Assembly (NCBI RefSeq): GCF_000971275.1
Contig: NZ_LAPV01000129.1
Location: forward strand, 62,001 to 126,000
Length of the DNA stretch: 64,000 nucleotides
Direction of reading: 5' to 3'
Source: Devosia psychrophila
Lineage (GTDB): Bacteria; Pseudomonadota; Alphaproteobacteria; Rhizobiales; Devosiaceae
The position numbers and the translations under genes were made by a program. This document shows, piece by piece, positions 35,689 to 44,103 of this stretch. The stretch's first letter is position 1. Each line of letters starts with the position of its first letter. The notes under the pieces were generated by a model. The model made no database searches, was not told where the DNA came from, and was given only the letters and a program-made list of their open reading frames with translations.

Positions 35689-36968
35689 TCCGACGCTCTT
35701 TGACGCTGTTTGCCGGCCTGTTCGTGCTGATCCTCGTGATGGGCTGGGCCATGGGCCTGCCGTTCACCTCGTCGCGCCTCGTCGAAGCGACGGCCTATGC
35801 GCTAATCGCGCTGGGGCTGAATATTCAGTGGGGCTACGGCGGGTTGTTCAACTTCGGCATCATGGGCTTCCTGATGCTGGGCGGCTTTGCCGTGACATTC
35901 ATTTCCTATCCGGTCAATCCGCAGTTCTGGGGCTCGGATGGTCCCTGGATGCTGGGGCGGGCGCTGATCGCTTTTGGGGCGGGTGCGCTGCTGGTTTATG
36001 GCGCGCGCAACAGCGACAAAATCGGCATTCGCGGTGGCTGGAAGACCTTTGTCACCGTGCTCGCCTGGTTCGTGGGATACTGCGTCTATCGCAGCCAGAT
36101 CGACCCGGCGGCGGCCTATATCGAGGCTAATGCGGGATTTGTCGGTGGTCTCGGGGGGCATCCGGTACTGGGCTGGCTGTTCGGCGGTGTGCTGGCGGCA
36201 GGCGTCGCCTTCATCGTCGGCAAGATCGCGCTCGGCCTGCGCACCGACTATCTGGCTATTGCGACGATCGGCATCTCAGAAATCATCCGTGCGTTGATCA
36301 AGAACATGGACTGGCTGACCCGCGGTACGCTGACGGTGTCGCCAATCCCGTGGCCGACGCCACTGCCGCAGGCCTATCAGGCGAGCGGCTCCGACCAGTT
36401 TTCGTCGCTGCTGCTGGCGCGCGGTGGTTTCCTGCTACTGGCGCTCCTGGTGCTTGGCATTGCCCTGTGGCTGATTTCGCGCGCCTATGCCGGACCATGG
36501 GGCCGCATGATGCGCTCGATCCGGGACAATCACATCGCGGCGGCCTCGATGGGCAAGAACGTCACCGCGCGGCAGCTGGAAATCTTCGTCTTCGGCTCGG
36601 TGCTGATGGGCATTGGCGGCGCCATGCTGGTCAGCTTCACGCAGATTTTCGATCCGTCGAGCTACCAGCCGATCAACCACACCTTCCTGATCTGGGTGAT
36701 GATCATCGTCGGCGGCGCTGGCAACAATTGGGGCGCCGTGTTCGGCGCCGTGCTGATCTGGCTGGTCTGGGTGGTCAGCGAACCGCTGGCCCGGGTGATC
36801 TTCGACTTCGCCAGCAACTGGTCGACCAATTTCGGCTGGGGCGCCATTCCCGAGATCGAGTCAAGATCGGCGCAGATGCGAGTGTTCGTGCTGGGCCTCG
36901 TGATCACCATAGCGCTTCGATACGCGCCCAAGGGACTGCTGCCCGAAGTGGTGCGGCGCGACGCCTAG
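35685..36968 (+). CDS. livM: Branched-chain amino-acid ABC transporter permease LivM
   Basis: A 427-residue permease, longer than the usual 300-360 because of an insertion around residues 85-150 that carries extra hydrophobic segments. LIALGLNIQWGYGGLFNFG (family L.LN...G..G.L.(S/N)(F/L)G) and MMRSIRDNHIAAASMGKN (EAA-like loop) identify it. MLVSFTQIFDPSSYQP precedes the last helices. AAGGGAG lies upstream of the ATG. It ends the operon; the substrate could be branched-chain amino acids, amides or urea, as HAAT transporters vary. The nearest binding protein gene is at 39308, on the opposite strand. Confidence 0.92.
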   Translation: MIRRSLTLFAGLFVLILVMGWAMGLPFTSSRLVEATAYALIALGLNIQWGYGGLFNFGIMGFLMLGGFAVTFISYPVNPQFWGSDGPWMLGRALIAFGAGALLVYGARNSDKIGIRGGWKTFVTVLAWFVGYCVYRSQIDPAAAYIEANAGFVGGLGGHPVLGWLFGGVLAAGVAFIVGKIALGLRTDYLAIATIGISEIIRALIKNMDWLTRGTLTVSPIPWPTPLPQAYQASGSDQFSSLLLARGGFLLLALLVLGIALWLISRAYAGPWGRMMRSIRDNHIAAASMGKNVTARQLEIFVFGSVLMGIGGAMLVSFTQIFDPSSYQPINHTFLIWVMIIVGGAGNNWGAVFGAVLIWLVWVVSEPLARVIFDFASNWSTNFGWGAIPEIESRSAQMRVFVLGLVITIALRYAPKGLLPEVVRRDA

Positions 36969-36973
36969 ACGGG

Positions 36974-37612
36974 TTACGCGATACTCGCCAGCAATGCTTT
37001 GACCGTCCGCGCGAGATCGCGGGCGGGGTCGATGCGCAGGTGGGCAAATTCGGGGCGGGCCAGCACTGCCTGAGCGGCGGGCGACGAATGTACGCTGGGC
37101 CACAGCCCGGCGATCAGTGACCCGGTCATGGCGATGGCCCAGCCGCAATCGGCAGGTGTCGTGCCGGGCAGCCGGACCAGCAGGGCGGCGACGATGTGCT
37201 CGTTCTGCGCGCTCAGATGGGCCTTCAATTCACAGATCTTGGCTTCCGACACATTCTGCTCCAGTGTGCTGGAGAGGATGGCAATCAACTGGCAGCAGCG
37301 GGGGCGCGCCAGGAACCCCGCGGTAATTGCCTCGGACAGCGCCGAGACGTCCCCCGTTGGTTGTGCGGTTATTGCGGCCTCGAGGCTATCCACCAGCCCG
37401 ACGAACTCGTCGCGGAACAATGCCAGCAGCACGTCTTCGCGGCTTTCGAAATAGCGATAGACGTTGGATTTGGTGAAGCCGGCCTTGGCAGCAATGGCGT
37501 TGAGACCGGCGCCGGTTGGGCCTTCGGCATCGAACAGCTCAGCCGCCGCCGCGAGCAGTTGTTCGCGGCGGAGATTGATTTGCTCGGGCTGGCGGGCACG
37601 CAGGAACGTCAT
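36974..37612 (-). CDS. TetR-family transcriptional regulator
   Basis: A 212-residue regulator. The DNA-binding domain is at about residues 15-60, with LLAAAAELFDAEGPTGAGLN and IAAKAGFTKSNVYRYFESREDV (the VYRYF..(K/R)(E/D) ending is diagnostic). The C-terminal domain resembles the TetR group with CCQLIAILSSTLEQNVS. The ATG at 37612 starts the family N-terminus. It lies 32 bases downstream of the SDR gene on the same strand, so both are probably one transcript controlled at the palindrome 38591-38625. It converges with livM, only five bases apart. Confidence 0.88.
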   Translation of the reverse strand: MTFLRARQPEQINLRREQLLAAAAELFDAEGPTGAGLNAIAAKAGFTKSNVYRYFESREDVLLALFRDEFVGLVDSLEAAITAQPTGDVSALSEAITAGFLARPRCCQLIAILSSTLEQNVSEAKICELKAHLSAQNEHIVAALLVRLPGTTPADCGWAIAMTGSLIAGLWPSVHSSPAAQAVLARPEFAHLRIDPARDLARTVKALLASIA

Positions 37613-37644
37613 GCGGCAACAGGTGTCCGAGGCGCCCCTGCGTG

Positions 37645-38583
37645 TCAAGCCAGCGCCTTCTGGGCGGCATAGGTGACGCCGGTTAGTTTCTCGGAAACCT
37701 CCCACAGGCGGCGGGCCACATCGTCGTCCTTGGCGCGGCGCGGGAAGCGGGCGGGCTTGGGCGGCCCCCTCATCTCCATCATCTTGCTGGGACCATAATA
37801 GTCCAGCTTTTGCACGTAGGGCGCTGTCGCCACCAACACGGTGGGGATGGCGCCGCCGGTGGCGTCGTGTGAGGCGAAATTTTCAAGCAGCGCGCTGCCG
37901 ATGCCAGCAAAGCCCGTCATGGTGCCGGGGCCATTGGCGATCAGGTCGGTTTGGGCGAAGCCGGGATGGGCGGTCGCCGAGAGCAGGTTCCAGCCCTGCA
38001 GGTCGCTGCGGCGCTGCAACTCGCGGGCAAAAAGCAGGTTGGACAGCTTGGAAGCGCCATACGAGCGCATTGGGCGATAGGCCTGCTCAGACTGCAGGTT
38101 GTCGAAGTCGATCTTGCCGATGTGCGCGGCGCCCGATGAAATGGTCACCACGCGCGGCGCTCTGGCGGCGGTGAGCAGGGGCAGCAGTTCACCGGTCAGC
38201 GCAAAGTGGCCGAGGTGATTGGTGCCGAACTGCAGCTCGAAACCATCGCTAGTGGTCTTACGCGTCGGCGGAGTCATGACGCCGGCATTGTTGACCAGGA
38301 TGTCGATAGGAGTGCCAGCAGCGCGCATTCGGCTGCCGAAAGCGGCAATGGAGGCGAGGCTGCCCAGATCGACCAGTTCGAATTCGATGTTGGCGGCGGA
38401 GGCCTTGGCGCGAATGCGGTTGAGGGCGCTTGCACCCTTGTCGGCATTGCGGCCGGCCAAGATGACACGGGCGCCGTGCTCGGCCAGCATGCGGGCCGTT
38501 TCAAAGCCCAGGCCGCCGGTTGCGCCGGTGACAATGGCAGTTTTGCCGGAAAGATCGGGAATGTCGCGTTCGGTGAAGCTCAT
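37645..38583 (-). CDS. Short-chain dehydrogenase/reductase
   Basis: A 312-residue [16 protein letters not shown] is the cofactor motif (T-G-x-x-x-G-x-G, about residues 19-31), AGRN favours [13 protein letters not shown] (NNAG) and the catalytic Ser in TISSGAAH with Y-x-x-x-K in YGASKLSN complete it. [12 protein letters not shown] places it near the retinol-dehydrogenase/WW-oxidoreductase-like SDRs. The substrate is unknown. GGAG lies seven bases before the ATG and belongs to the right arm of a 35-base palindrome. A TetR gene follows directly. Confidence 0.87.
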   Translation of the reverse strand: MSFTERDIPDLSGKTAIVTGATGGLGFETARMLAEHGARVILAGRNADKGASALNRIRAKASAANIEFELVDLGSLASIAAFGSRMRAAGTPIDILVNNAGVMTPPTRKTTSDGFELQFGTNHLGHFALTGELLPLLTAARAPRVVTISSGAAHIGKIDFDNLQSEQAYRPMRSYGASKLSNLLFARELQRRSDLQGWNLLSATAHPGFAQTDLIANGPGTMTGFAGIGSALLENFASHDATGGAIPTVLVATAPYVQKLDYYGPSKMMEMRGPPKPARFPRRAKDDDVARRLWEVSEKLTGVTYAAQKALA

Positions 38584-38590
38584 GGCGCAT

Positions 38591-38625
38591 CTCCTAATTA
38601 GAAACCAATGGTCTCTAATTAGGAG
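38591..38625. promoter_or_regulatory. 35-bp palindrome, likely TetR operator
   Basis: Two 17-base arms with one mismatch around a single centre base. The left arm begins CTCCTAATTAGA and the right arm ends TCTAATTAGGAG. It sits eight bases upstream of the SDR start and overlaps its ribosome-binding site. The adjacent TetR protein is the natural binder. Confidence 0.8.
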
Positions 38626-38640
38626 AACGATGGTCTGCTG

Positions 38641-39240
38641 TCAAGGTACGGCAGGTTTTTGAGCGTGAAGCCAAAGCCAGCGCGTTGGCTGGTTGTCGTA
38701 GCCGGAGCCTTCGTGCTGCGTGATTTCGACTGTCGCCCATGCAGCCGCGTCATTCACATGTGCCCGTAGTTCATCGGCGTCGGGGTAGTTGTAATAACGC
38801 CCCAGAGCATCACGACCTTCGCTGTCACCGGCCTTGAAGCTGGCCATCAGGTGCCCGCCAGGACGCAAGGCGCGGAAGATATGTTCGAGGTCGTCGGTCA
38901 GCTCGTCGCGCGGGGCATGGAGCAGCGCCGCGCAGGCCCAGACGCCGTCAAAAAGCGCGACGTCGTCGAGTTCGTGGAAGGCCATGATGCGGACGGGAAG
39001 TCCAAGGCGCGCTTGTGCTTCGGCGGCGAGTTCCGGCGAGGCGTCGGAGGGGGTGACTTCAAAGCCTGCGGCCAGCATCGCCGCTGCATCGCGACCGTTG
39101 CCGGTGCCCAGTTCAAGCACAGTGCCGCCCGGCGGCAGATGTGCCAGAAATGCTTGGAGCTGCCGCGATGGCTTTTGCGCATGCAGGACGTAGTCAGCGG
39201 CGTTGTCGGCATAGAATTTGAGCGTGGCGGCATCGGGCAT
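38641..39240 (-). CDS. SAM-dependent methyltransferase (class I)
   Basis: A 199-residue Rossmann methyltransferase. Motif I is VLELGTGNGRDA (about residues 41-52), motif II the acidic SDASPELAAEA, FDGVWACAALLHAPRDEL motif IV, and ALRPGGHLMASFK post-motif strand. It resembles TehB-like and other small-molecule methyltransferases; the substrate is not readable. It is separated from the livK-like gene upstream by a terminator, so it has its own promoter, and from the SDR gene downstream by an operator. Confidence 0.82.
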   Translation of the reverse strand: MPDAATLKFYADNAADYVLHAQKPSRQLQAFLAHLPPGGTVLELGTGNGRDAAAMLAAGFEVTPSDASPELAAEAQARLGLPVRIMAFHELDDVALFDGVWACAALLHAPRDELTDDLEHIFRALRPGGHLMASFKAGDSEGRDALGRYYNYPDADELRAHVNDAAAWATVEITQHEGSGYDNQPTRWLWLHAQKPAVP

Positions 39241-39257
39241 GGCGTCCTCGAATGAAA

Positions 39258-39283
39258 AAGGCCCGGGATTGCTCCCGGGCCTT
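39258..39283 (-). terminator. Rho-independent terminator after livK-like gene
   Basis: An 11-base-pair stem AAGGCCCGGGA / TCCCGGGCCTT with a four-base loop, followed on the minus strand by a T-run. It ends the binding-protein transcript. Confidence 0.9.
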
Positions 39284-39307
39284 CATATTATCCGGAGCTG
39301 ACAAGCG

Positions 39308-40513
39308 TTACTTGATCAGGCCCTTTTCGACGAACTTGCCGCCTTCGACGGCGAGTTCGACGATGATGCCGTCAACGTCGCCGGCTGCGTCGAAGTCGAG
39401 AGCACCACCGGCGCCTTCATAGTCGATGTCGGTGCCAGCCTTGATCAGCTCGACAGCCTTGGTCCATTCGCCGGGCAGGATCTTCTCGCCGGGAGCGGAA
39501 GAAACGTCACGCAGGGCAGCCGAGAGGCCGTCACGCGAGGCCGAACCGTTTTTCTCGATGGCCAGAGCCAGCAGGAAGGCGGCGTCATACGCCTGAGGGG
39601 CGTAGGTGGCAGTGGCTTCAAGACCAGCAGCCGTAGCCAGATCGGTGTATGTGGTGGTTGCAGCGCCTTCAGGAGCGCCGGCGCGGGTGGCGATCAGGCC
39701 TTCCACGGCAGCAGCGTCGATGCCGGAAAGCAGATCGTCGCCAACCATGCCATCACCGCCAACGTAGGTGGTGAAGTTGCCGCTTTCGACGGCCTGGCGC
39801 AGGATGGTATTGCCCGAAGCATTGGCATAGGCCAGCACGACGAGGTTCTGCGAAGCGGTCAGGTTGCCCAGCTCGGCGCGGTAGTCGGCCTTGCCTTCTT
39901 CATGAGCGACATTGGCAGCAATGGTGCCGCCGCCAGCAGTGTAGGCAGCCGACAGTGCGTCGGCGAAGCCTTTGCCATAGTCGTTGTTTACATAGGTGAT
40001 GGCGATGTCCTTGAGGCCCTTGGAGAGCAGCAGGTCAGCCAGCTTGACGCCCTGGAGCGCGTCGGACGGGGTGGTGCGGTAGACGAGGTCATTGTCTTCG
40101 AGTGTGGTCAGGGTCGGGGCTGACGAAGCTGGGGAGATGAACACAACATTGCCCGACAGGCCCGAGCCGTTGAAAGCGCCGATGGTTTCGCCGGTGCAGA
40201 GTGCGCCGACCACGGCCGTGACGTTGTCGGAGTTGATGACCTTGTCGGCAGCGGCAGCAGCAGCCGTCGCGTCGCAGGCGCCGTCAGCGGAGATGAGCTT
40301 GAGCTCGCCGCCCAGAATGCCGCCCTGCTCGTTGACCTGCTTCACGACCAGCTCGGCGCCGGCAAAGATTGGCGGGGTCAGGGATTCGATCGGACCGGTG
40401 AAGCCGCCGATGAAGCCGATGGTAGCGCCGGTATCCTGAGCGATGGCGGGCGCTGCGACGACGAGCGTCGAAACGGCAACGGCCAGAGCCAAGGTGTTCT
40501 TGAGATTGAGCAT
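39308..40513 (-). CDS. livK: Branched-chain amino-acid ABC transporter substrate-binding protein
   Basis: A 401-residue periplasmic binding protein of the LivJ/LivK (peripla_BP_6) family. The signal peptide spans about residues 1-26 (hydrophobic ALAVAVSTLVVAAPAIA, cleavage after AIA-Q). The mature start IGFIGGFTGPIESL, GAELVVKQVNEQGGILG and SPASSAPTLT (ligand serines/threonines) are canonical. The ATG at 40513 has AGAGGGA upstream. It is transcribed toward the liv operon on the opposite strand but alone, with its own terminator, which allows much higher expression than the membrane components. It is the likely partner of LivGFHM. Confidence 0.9.
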   Translation of the reverse strand: MLNLKNTLALAVAVSTLVVAAPAIAQDTGATIGFIGGFTGPIESLTPPIFAGAELVVKQVNEQGGILGGELKLISADGACDATAAAAAADKVINSDNVTAVVGALCTGETIGAFNGSGLSGNVVFISPASSAPTLTTLEDNDLVYRTTPSDALQGVKLADLLLSKGLKDIAITYVNNDYGKGFADALSAAYTAGGGTIAANVAHEEGKADYRAELGNLTASQNLVVLAYANASGNTILRQAVESGNFTTYVGGDGMVGDDLLSGIDAAAVEGLIATRAGAPEGAATTTYTDLATAAGLEATATYAPQAYDAAFLLALAIEKNGSASRDGLSAALRDVSSAPGEKILPGEWTKAVELIKAGTDIDYEGAGGALDFDAAGDVDGIIVELAVEGGKFVEKGLIK

Positions 40514-40742
40514 GTATGTCCCTCTGCTGGGTCGCACCGTCGAGAGGCCCTTGCCCGAGCCAGTCTTTCGTACGATACGACACGATATGGAGGCGCAACC
40601 CGCGCCTCGCTGGACGGGACTGTTGCACATTTGTCAGGCCGGAGTCACCGGGAATTGATATGGAAATCAGGCCTCCGCTGCTGTTGCTTAACGCCGGGGT
40701 GTTTTGCATAGATTGGGTGCGGTTGATGAGGAGAAACGGGCC

Positions 40743-41777
40743 ATGACGGCAAGACTTTGGCGCTTGGCGGCGATGATGGCCGTGGCTCTTTCGGTCGGGC
40801 CGGCTGTCGCCCAGTTCACCGTGCTGGATCAGACCCAGGACGGAGAGACCGCGCAAAGACAGGAGACTGCGCCACCGCCACCGATCTGCGGCACGCAGCC
40901 AGTGACTGTAGCCAAAATGGCTTGGCCGTCGGCCGAACTGCTGGCTGAAATCCATGTTCGGCTGTTGCGCCAGGAGTTTGGCTGCGACGTTAGCATTACG
41001 CCGGGCGACCTGGCCGCGACTGGCTCGTCGATGGGGTCGACTGGCCAGCCTGCCGTGGCGCCGGAAATGTGGGTCACCCGGATTGCCGATGTGTGGAACG
41101 CGGGGATCGAGGCGCAGATGCTGCGACCGGCAGCGTCGAGCTATGTCGAGAGCCAGTTCGAAGGCTGGTTCATGCCGGACTATCTGGCGGCCGAGCACCC
41201 GGAACTAAGGGTAGCCAGCAATTTAGCGGACGGACTGTCGGCTGTCGCTGCCAAGGAAAAGCTGCGGTTCATTTCCTGCCCTGTGGACTGGGCCTGTGCG
41301 GTGATCAACCGCAACCTTATCACGGCTTTGGGGCTGACCGACCTAGTCGAGCTGGTCGAGCCGGCCAATCGCTTCGAGATGGACACGCTGATAGCCGAAG
41401 CTGTGAACCTGCGGCAGGCGGTGCTGTTGTATTACTGGCAGCCCAATGCGGTGCTGGCGCAGCTCAACTTCGTGCCGCTCGATATGGGCGCCTATGACCA
41501 AGAGGCGGCGCGGTGTCTTGCGCAAGTGGTGTGTGCCAGTCCCAAGCCAAGCGCCTTTGCCAGCGAGACTGTGGTCGTGGCCCTTGCCGAATGGGTGTTC
41601 ACCGACATTCCCGCCATCGCAGCTTACTTCCAGCGCAGCAGCATGCCGCTGGAGGTGATGAATGGCTTGCTCGCCAAGCTCAGCGAGCCGGGCGCCACGG
41701 CCGAGGGCGTGGCGGAGCGGTTCGTAGCGGGTCAAGAAACTGTATGGCGAGCGTGGGTCGGTGCAGGCGCCGGCTGA
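40743..41777 (+). CDS. Orphan glycine-betaine-type ABC substrate-binding protein
   Basis: A 344-residue secreted protein of the ProX/OpuAC family. A signal peptide (about 1-23, ending VAQ) is followed by a Pro-rich linker. Then VTVAKMAWPSAELLAEI and later VEPANRFEMDTLIAEAV and LLYYWQPNAVLAQLNFVPLDM form the two lobes, with Trp and Tyr residues that could build the aromatic cage for a quaternary amine. No permease or ATPase of that family is adjacent, so it is an orphan that may serve a transporter elsewhere or a chemoreceptor. The ATG at 40743 has GAGGAG upstream. Ligand assignment is inferred. Confidence 0.78.
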   Translation: MTARLWRLAAMMAVALSVGPAVAQFTVLDQTQDGETAQRQETAPPPPICGTQPVTVAKMAWPSAELLAEIHVRLLRQEFGCDVSITPGDLAATGSSMGSTGQPAVAPEMWVTRIADVWNAGIEAQMLRPAASSYVESQFEGWFMPDYLAAEHPELRVASNLADGLSAVAAKEKLRFISCPVDWACAVINRNLITALGLTDLVELVEPANRFEMDTLIAEAVNLRQAVLLYYWQPNAVLAQLNFVPLDMGAYDQEAARCLAQVVCASPKPSAFASETVVVALAEWVFTDIPAIAAYFQRSSMPLEVMNGLLAKLSEPGATAEGVAERFVAGQETVWRAWVGAGAG

Positions 41778-41970
41778 ACCGCAACAGATGATTAACCCTT
41801 CAGCGAAAAGCCAGAGCCGGTGTCACGTGCCTGTCATATCGGATGGATAGCCGGGCCTCGATCAAACCTCTCCTAAGCGATTGTTTAATATGAAGTTTCG
41901 CATGACGTTTACGCCACGTTCAGAATTTTGAGCGCTAGAGTGTAAGCATAGTCACTGACCTGAGCGAAGC

Positions 41971-43482
41971 ATGCGCCGCGATCCAAACTTTGCGTCGATC
42001 CTCGATGGCTACCGCCGCATAGCGACTGCGCTGGTGGTGCTGGTGCTTTTAACCGTCACCTTCAGATTGCTGGCGTTTTTCAACATGTTGGGCGCGGAAG
42101 CGCTGGCGGCCATGCCGGCGGCGGCCCTTATCGTGGGTTTCCTGCTGTTGGCAATTCTGGCCTATGGCCACCGCTGGTTGTCGCAGCGACTGAAGGTAAT
42201 TTCCAAGGAAGCCCGGCAGGCGCGGGACAAATCGGACCGCGACGCGCTGACTGGCGTTTATAACCGGGCCTATTTCCTCGAAGCGCTGTCCGACGAGGTG
42301 TTCCATGGTGCAGAGCGACCGGTGGGCTACCTGCAGCTCGACATGGACAACCTCAAGGTACTCAACGACAGCGCAGGCCATGCGGCAGGCGACGCGGCGC
42401 TGGTGCATCTGGCACGCACCATCGAGACGGTGATTCCCGGCGGCATTCTGGGCCGGCTGGGTGGCGACGAGTTTGGCGTGATCATCCTCGGGCATGACAA
42501 CAAGCCCGCCTTGCGCCGACTTGGGGAAGAATTGCTGCGGCAGTTGGATCGGCCGGTCAATATCCTGGGACGTTCGGTGCGACTTTCCGCCTCGATCGGG
42601 GTGGCGATATCGCCGCTGGATACGGTGGATGCGACGGACCTGATCTCGAAGGCCGACCTGGCGCTCTATACCGGCAAGAAAAATGGCCGCCACGCGGTGG
42701 TGTGCTTTGATGCCGACATGCTGGGCGACGAGCGGCATCGACGCTTCGTTGAGCGAGACCTGCGCGCCGCGTTGATGATGAACGAGCTGGAACTGCATTA
42801 TCAGCCGGTGTTCGGCAGCGACCTGCAAATCCGGTCCTATGAAGCGCTGGTGCGCTGGCGCCATCAGGTGCGCGGCATGATCTCGCCAGCCCACTTCGTG
42901 CCGATCGCCGAGGAAAGCGATCTGATCGACAAGCTGGGCGAATGGGTGCTGCGCCGGGCCTGCGCCGATCTGTGCGATCTTGGCGGCAAGCCGGTGGCGA
43001 TCAACGTCTCGCCCATGCAGTTGCGGCATGTCGATTTTGCCAAGCGCTTTGCGGCGACACTTGTGGAACTACATGTCGATCCGCGGAGGATCATCGTCGA
43101 GATCACCGAGACGGTGCCGCTCAACGCGCGGGCTGCTGAGCTGGATAATCTCGATGCCCTGCGGGCCCTCGGTGTGCGCATTGCGATCGACGATTTCGGC
43201 GCCGGGCATGCGAGCCTGCAATATCTGCGCGGCTTTGCCTTCGACATCATCAAGATCGACCGCAGCTATGTGATGAATCTGGGCGAAAGTCGGATCGACG
43301 GCATGATCGTGACGGCGATCTGCGATATCGCGCGTTCGCTGCCAGTGGATGTGATCGCCGAGGGTGTCGAAACGCAGGAACAATTCCGGCACTTGAAGCT
43401 GGCCGGCTGCACCGGCTTCCAGGGCTTTCTGCTTGGGCGGCCAGAGCCATTGCGCAAGATGGAAGCGATCGCTGCTGCATGA
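41971..43482 (+). CDS. Bifunctional GGDEF-EAL cyclic-di-GMP protein
   Basis: A 503-residue inner-membrane protein with two N-terminal membrane segments (about 17-38 and 46-67). The diguanylate cyclase domain has GGDEF at residues 165-169. The phosphodiesterase domain has EAL at about 291-293 (YEALVRWRH), AINVSP, EITET, IDDFGAGHASL, IKIDRSYV, AEGVET and GFQGFLLGRP, so all metal and catalytic residues appear intact. Either or both activities are possible. It has no recognisable sensor domain beyond the membrane anchor. Cyclic-di-GMP typically governs the switch between swimming and attachment, relevant beside a chemotaxis locus. Confidence 0.93.
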   Translation: MRRDPNFASILDGYRRIATALVVLVLLTVTFRLLAFFNMLGAEALAAMPAAALIVGFLLLAILAYGHRWLSQRLKVISKEARQARDKSDRDALTGVYNRAYFLEALSDEVFHGAERPVGYLQLDMDNLKVLNDSAGHAAGDAALVHLARTIETVIPGGILGRLGGDEFGVIILGHDNKPALRRLGEELLRQLDRPVNILGRSVRLSASIGVAISPLDTVDATDLISKADLALYTGKKNGRHAVVCFDADMLGDERHRRFVERDLRAALMMNELELHYQPVFGSDLQIRSYEALVRWRHQVRGMISPAHFVPIAEESDLIDKLGEWVLRRACADLCDLGGKPVAINVSPMQLRHVDFAKRFAATLVELHVDPRRIIVEITETVPLNARAAELDNLDALRALGVRIAIDDFGAGHASLQYLRGFAFDIIKIDRSYVMNLGESRIDGMIVTAICDIARSLPVDVIAEGVETQEQFRHLKLAGCTGFQGFLLGRPEPLRKMEAIAAA

Positions 43483-43583
43483 CAGACTGGTGACAGCTAT
43501 TCGTCAGTCGCAGTTGCGTCCGGCGTGACCGGACGGATATAAGAGTCCCTGGGAAGCCAGTTTGTGGCAGCGGGAGTAGTGAC

Positions 43584-43997
43584 TTGGATTTGAAGCGGAT
43601 CAACGAACACGTCAGCGTTTCGGGGCAAATTCAGCCTGAGGACATTGCCGCGCTCAAAGAGGCCGGCTTTACCGCCATCATCAACAATCGCCCCGATGAC
43701 GAATCGCCTGACCAGCCAGCGAGCGCCGAAATCGAAGTCGCGGCCAAAGCAGCCGGGCTTGATTACTATGCCATTCCACTGGGCCGTGAAGGGGTTTCTC
43801 CCGACATGGTCGAAAAGACCAAATCGGTGCTCGAGGGGAGCGCCGGTCCGGTCTTCTGCTTCTGCCGTTCGGGGGCGCGCTCGACAACCTTATGGGCGCT
43901 GAGCCAGGCAGGAGACATGGATGCAAGCGAGATCATTTCGCAGGCGGCAGAGGCCGGCTACGACATGAGCCATCTCGCAGGCCATCTCAGCCGCTAG
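43584..43997 (+). CDS. TIGR01244-type phosphatase/sulfurtransferase-like protein
   Basis: A 137-residue protein of the DUF442/TIGR01244 group related to dual-specificity phosphatases. ISVSGQI-like start (HVSVSGQIQPEDI), GFTAIINNRPDDE (the conserved NNRPD.E) and YYAIPL precede the active-site loop FCRSGARS, with Cys and Arg in a C-x4-R arrangement. In BLH-type proteins this domain precedes a metallo-beta-lactamase involved in sulfide detoxification; here it stands alone. The start is TTG at 43584 with GGGAG seven bases upstream. Substrate unknown. Confidence 0.78.
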   Translation: MDLKRINEHVSVSGQIQPEDIAALKEAGFTAIINNRPDDESPDQPASAEIEVAAKAAGLDYYAIPLGREGVSPDMVEKTKSVLEGSAGPVFCFCRSGARSTTLWALSQAGDMDASEIISQAAEAGYDMSHLAGHLSR

Positions 43998-44103
43998 TTA
44001 TTGATTTGGACGGTTGGGCGGGCAACCGCCTCATCCGTTGCCGACCACCTGAGCCGGACCCTCCACAAGGGTCCCCACTCCCTCCTGCTCGGATATGCAA
44101 TCG

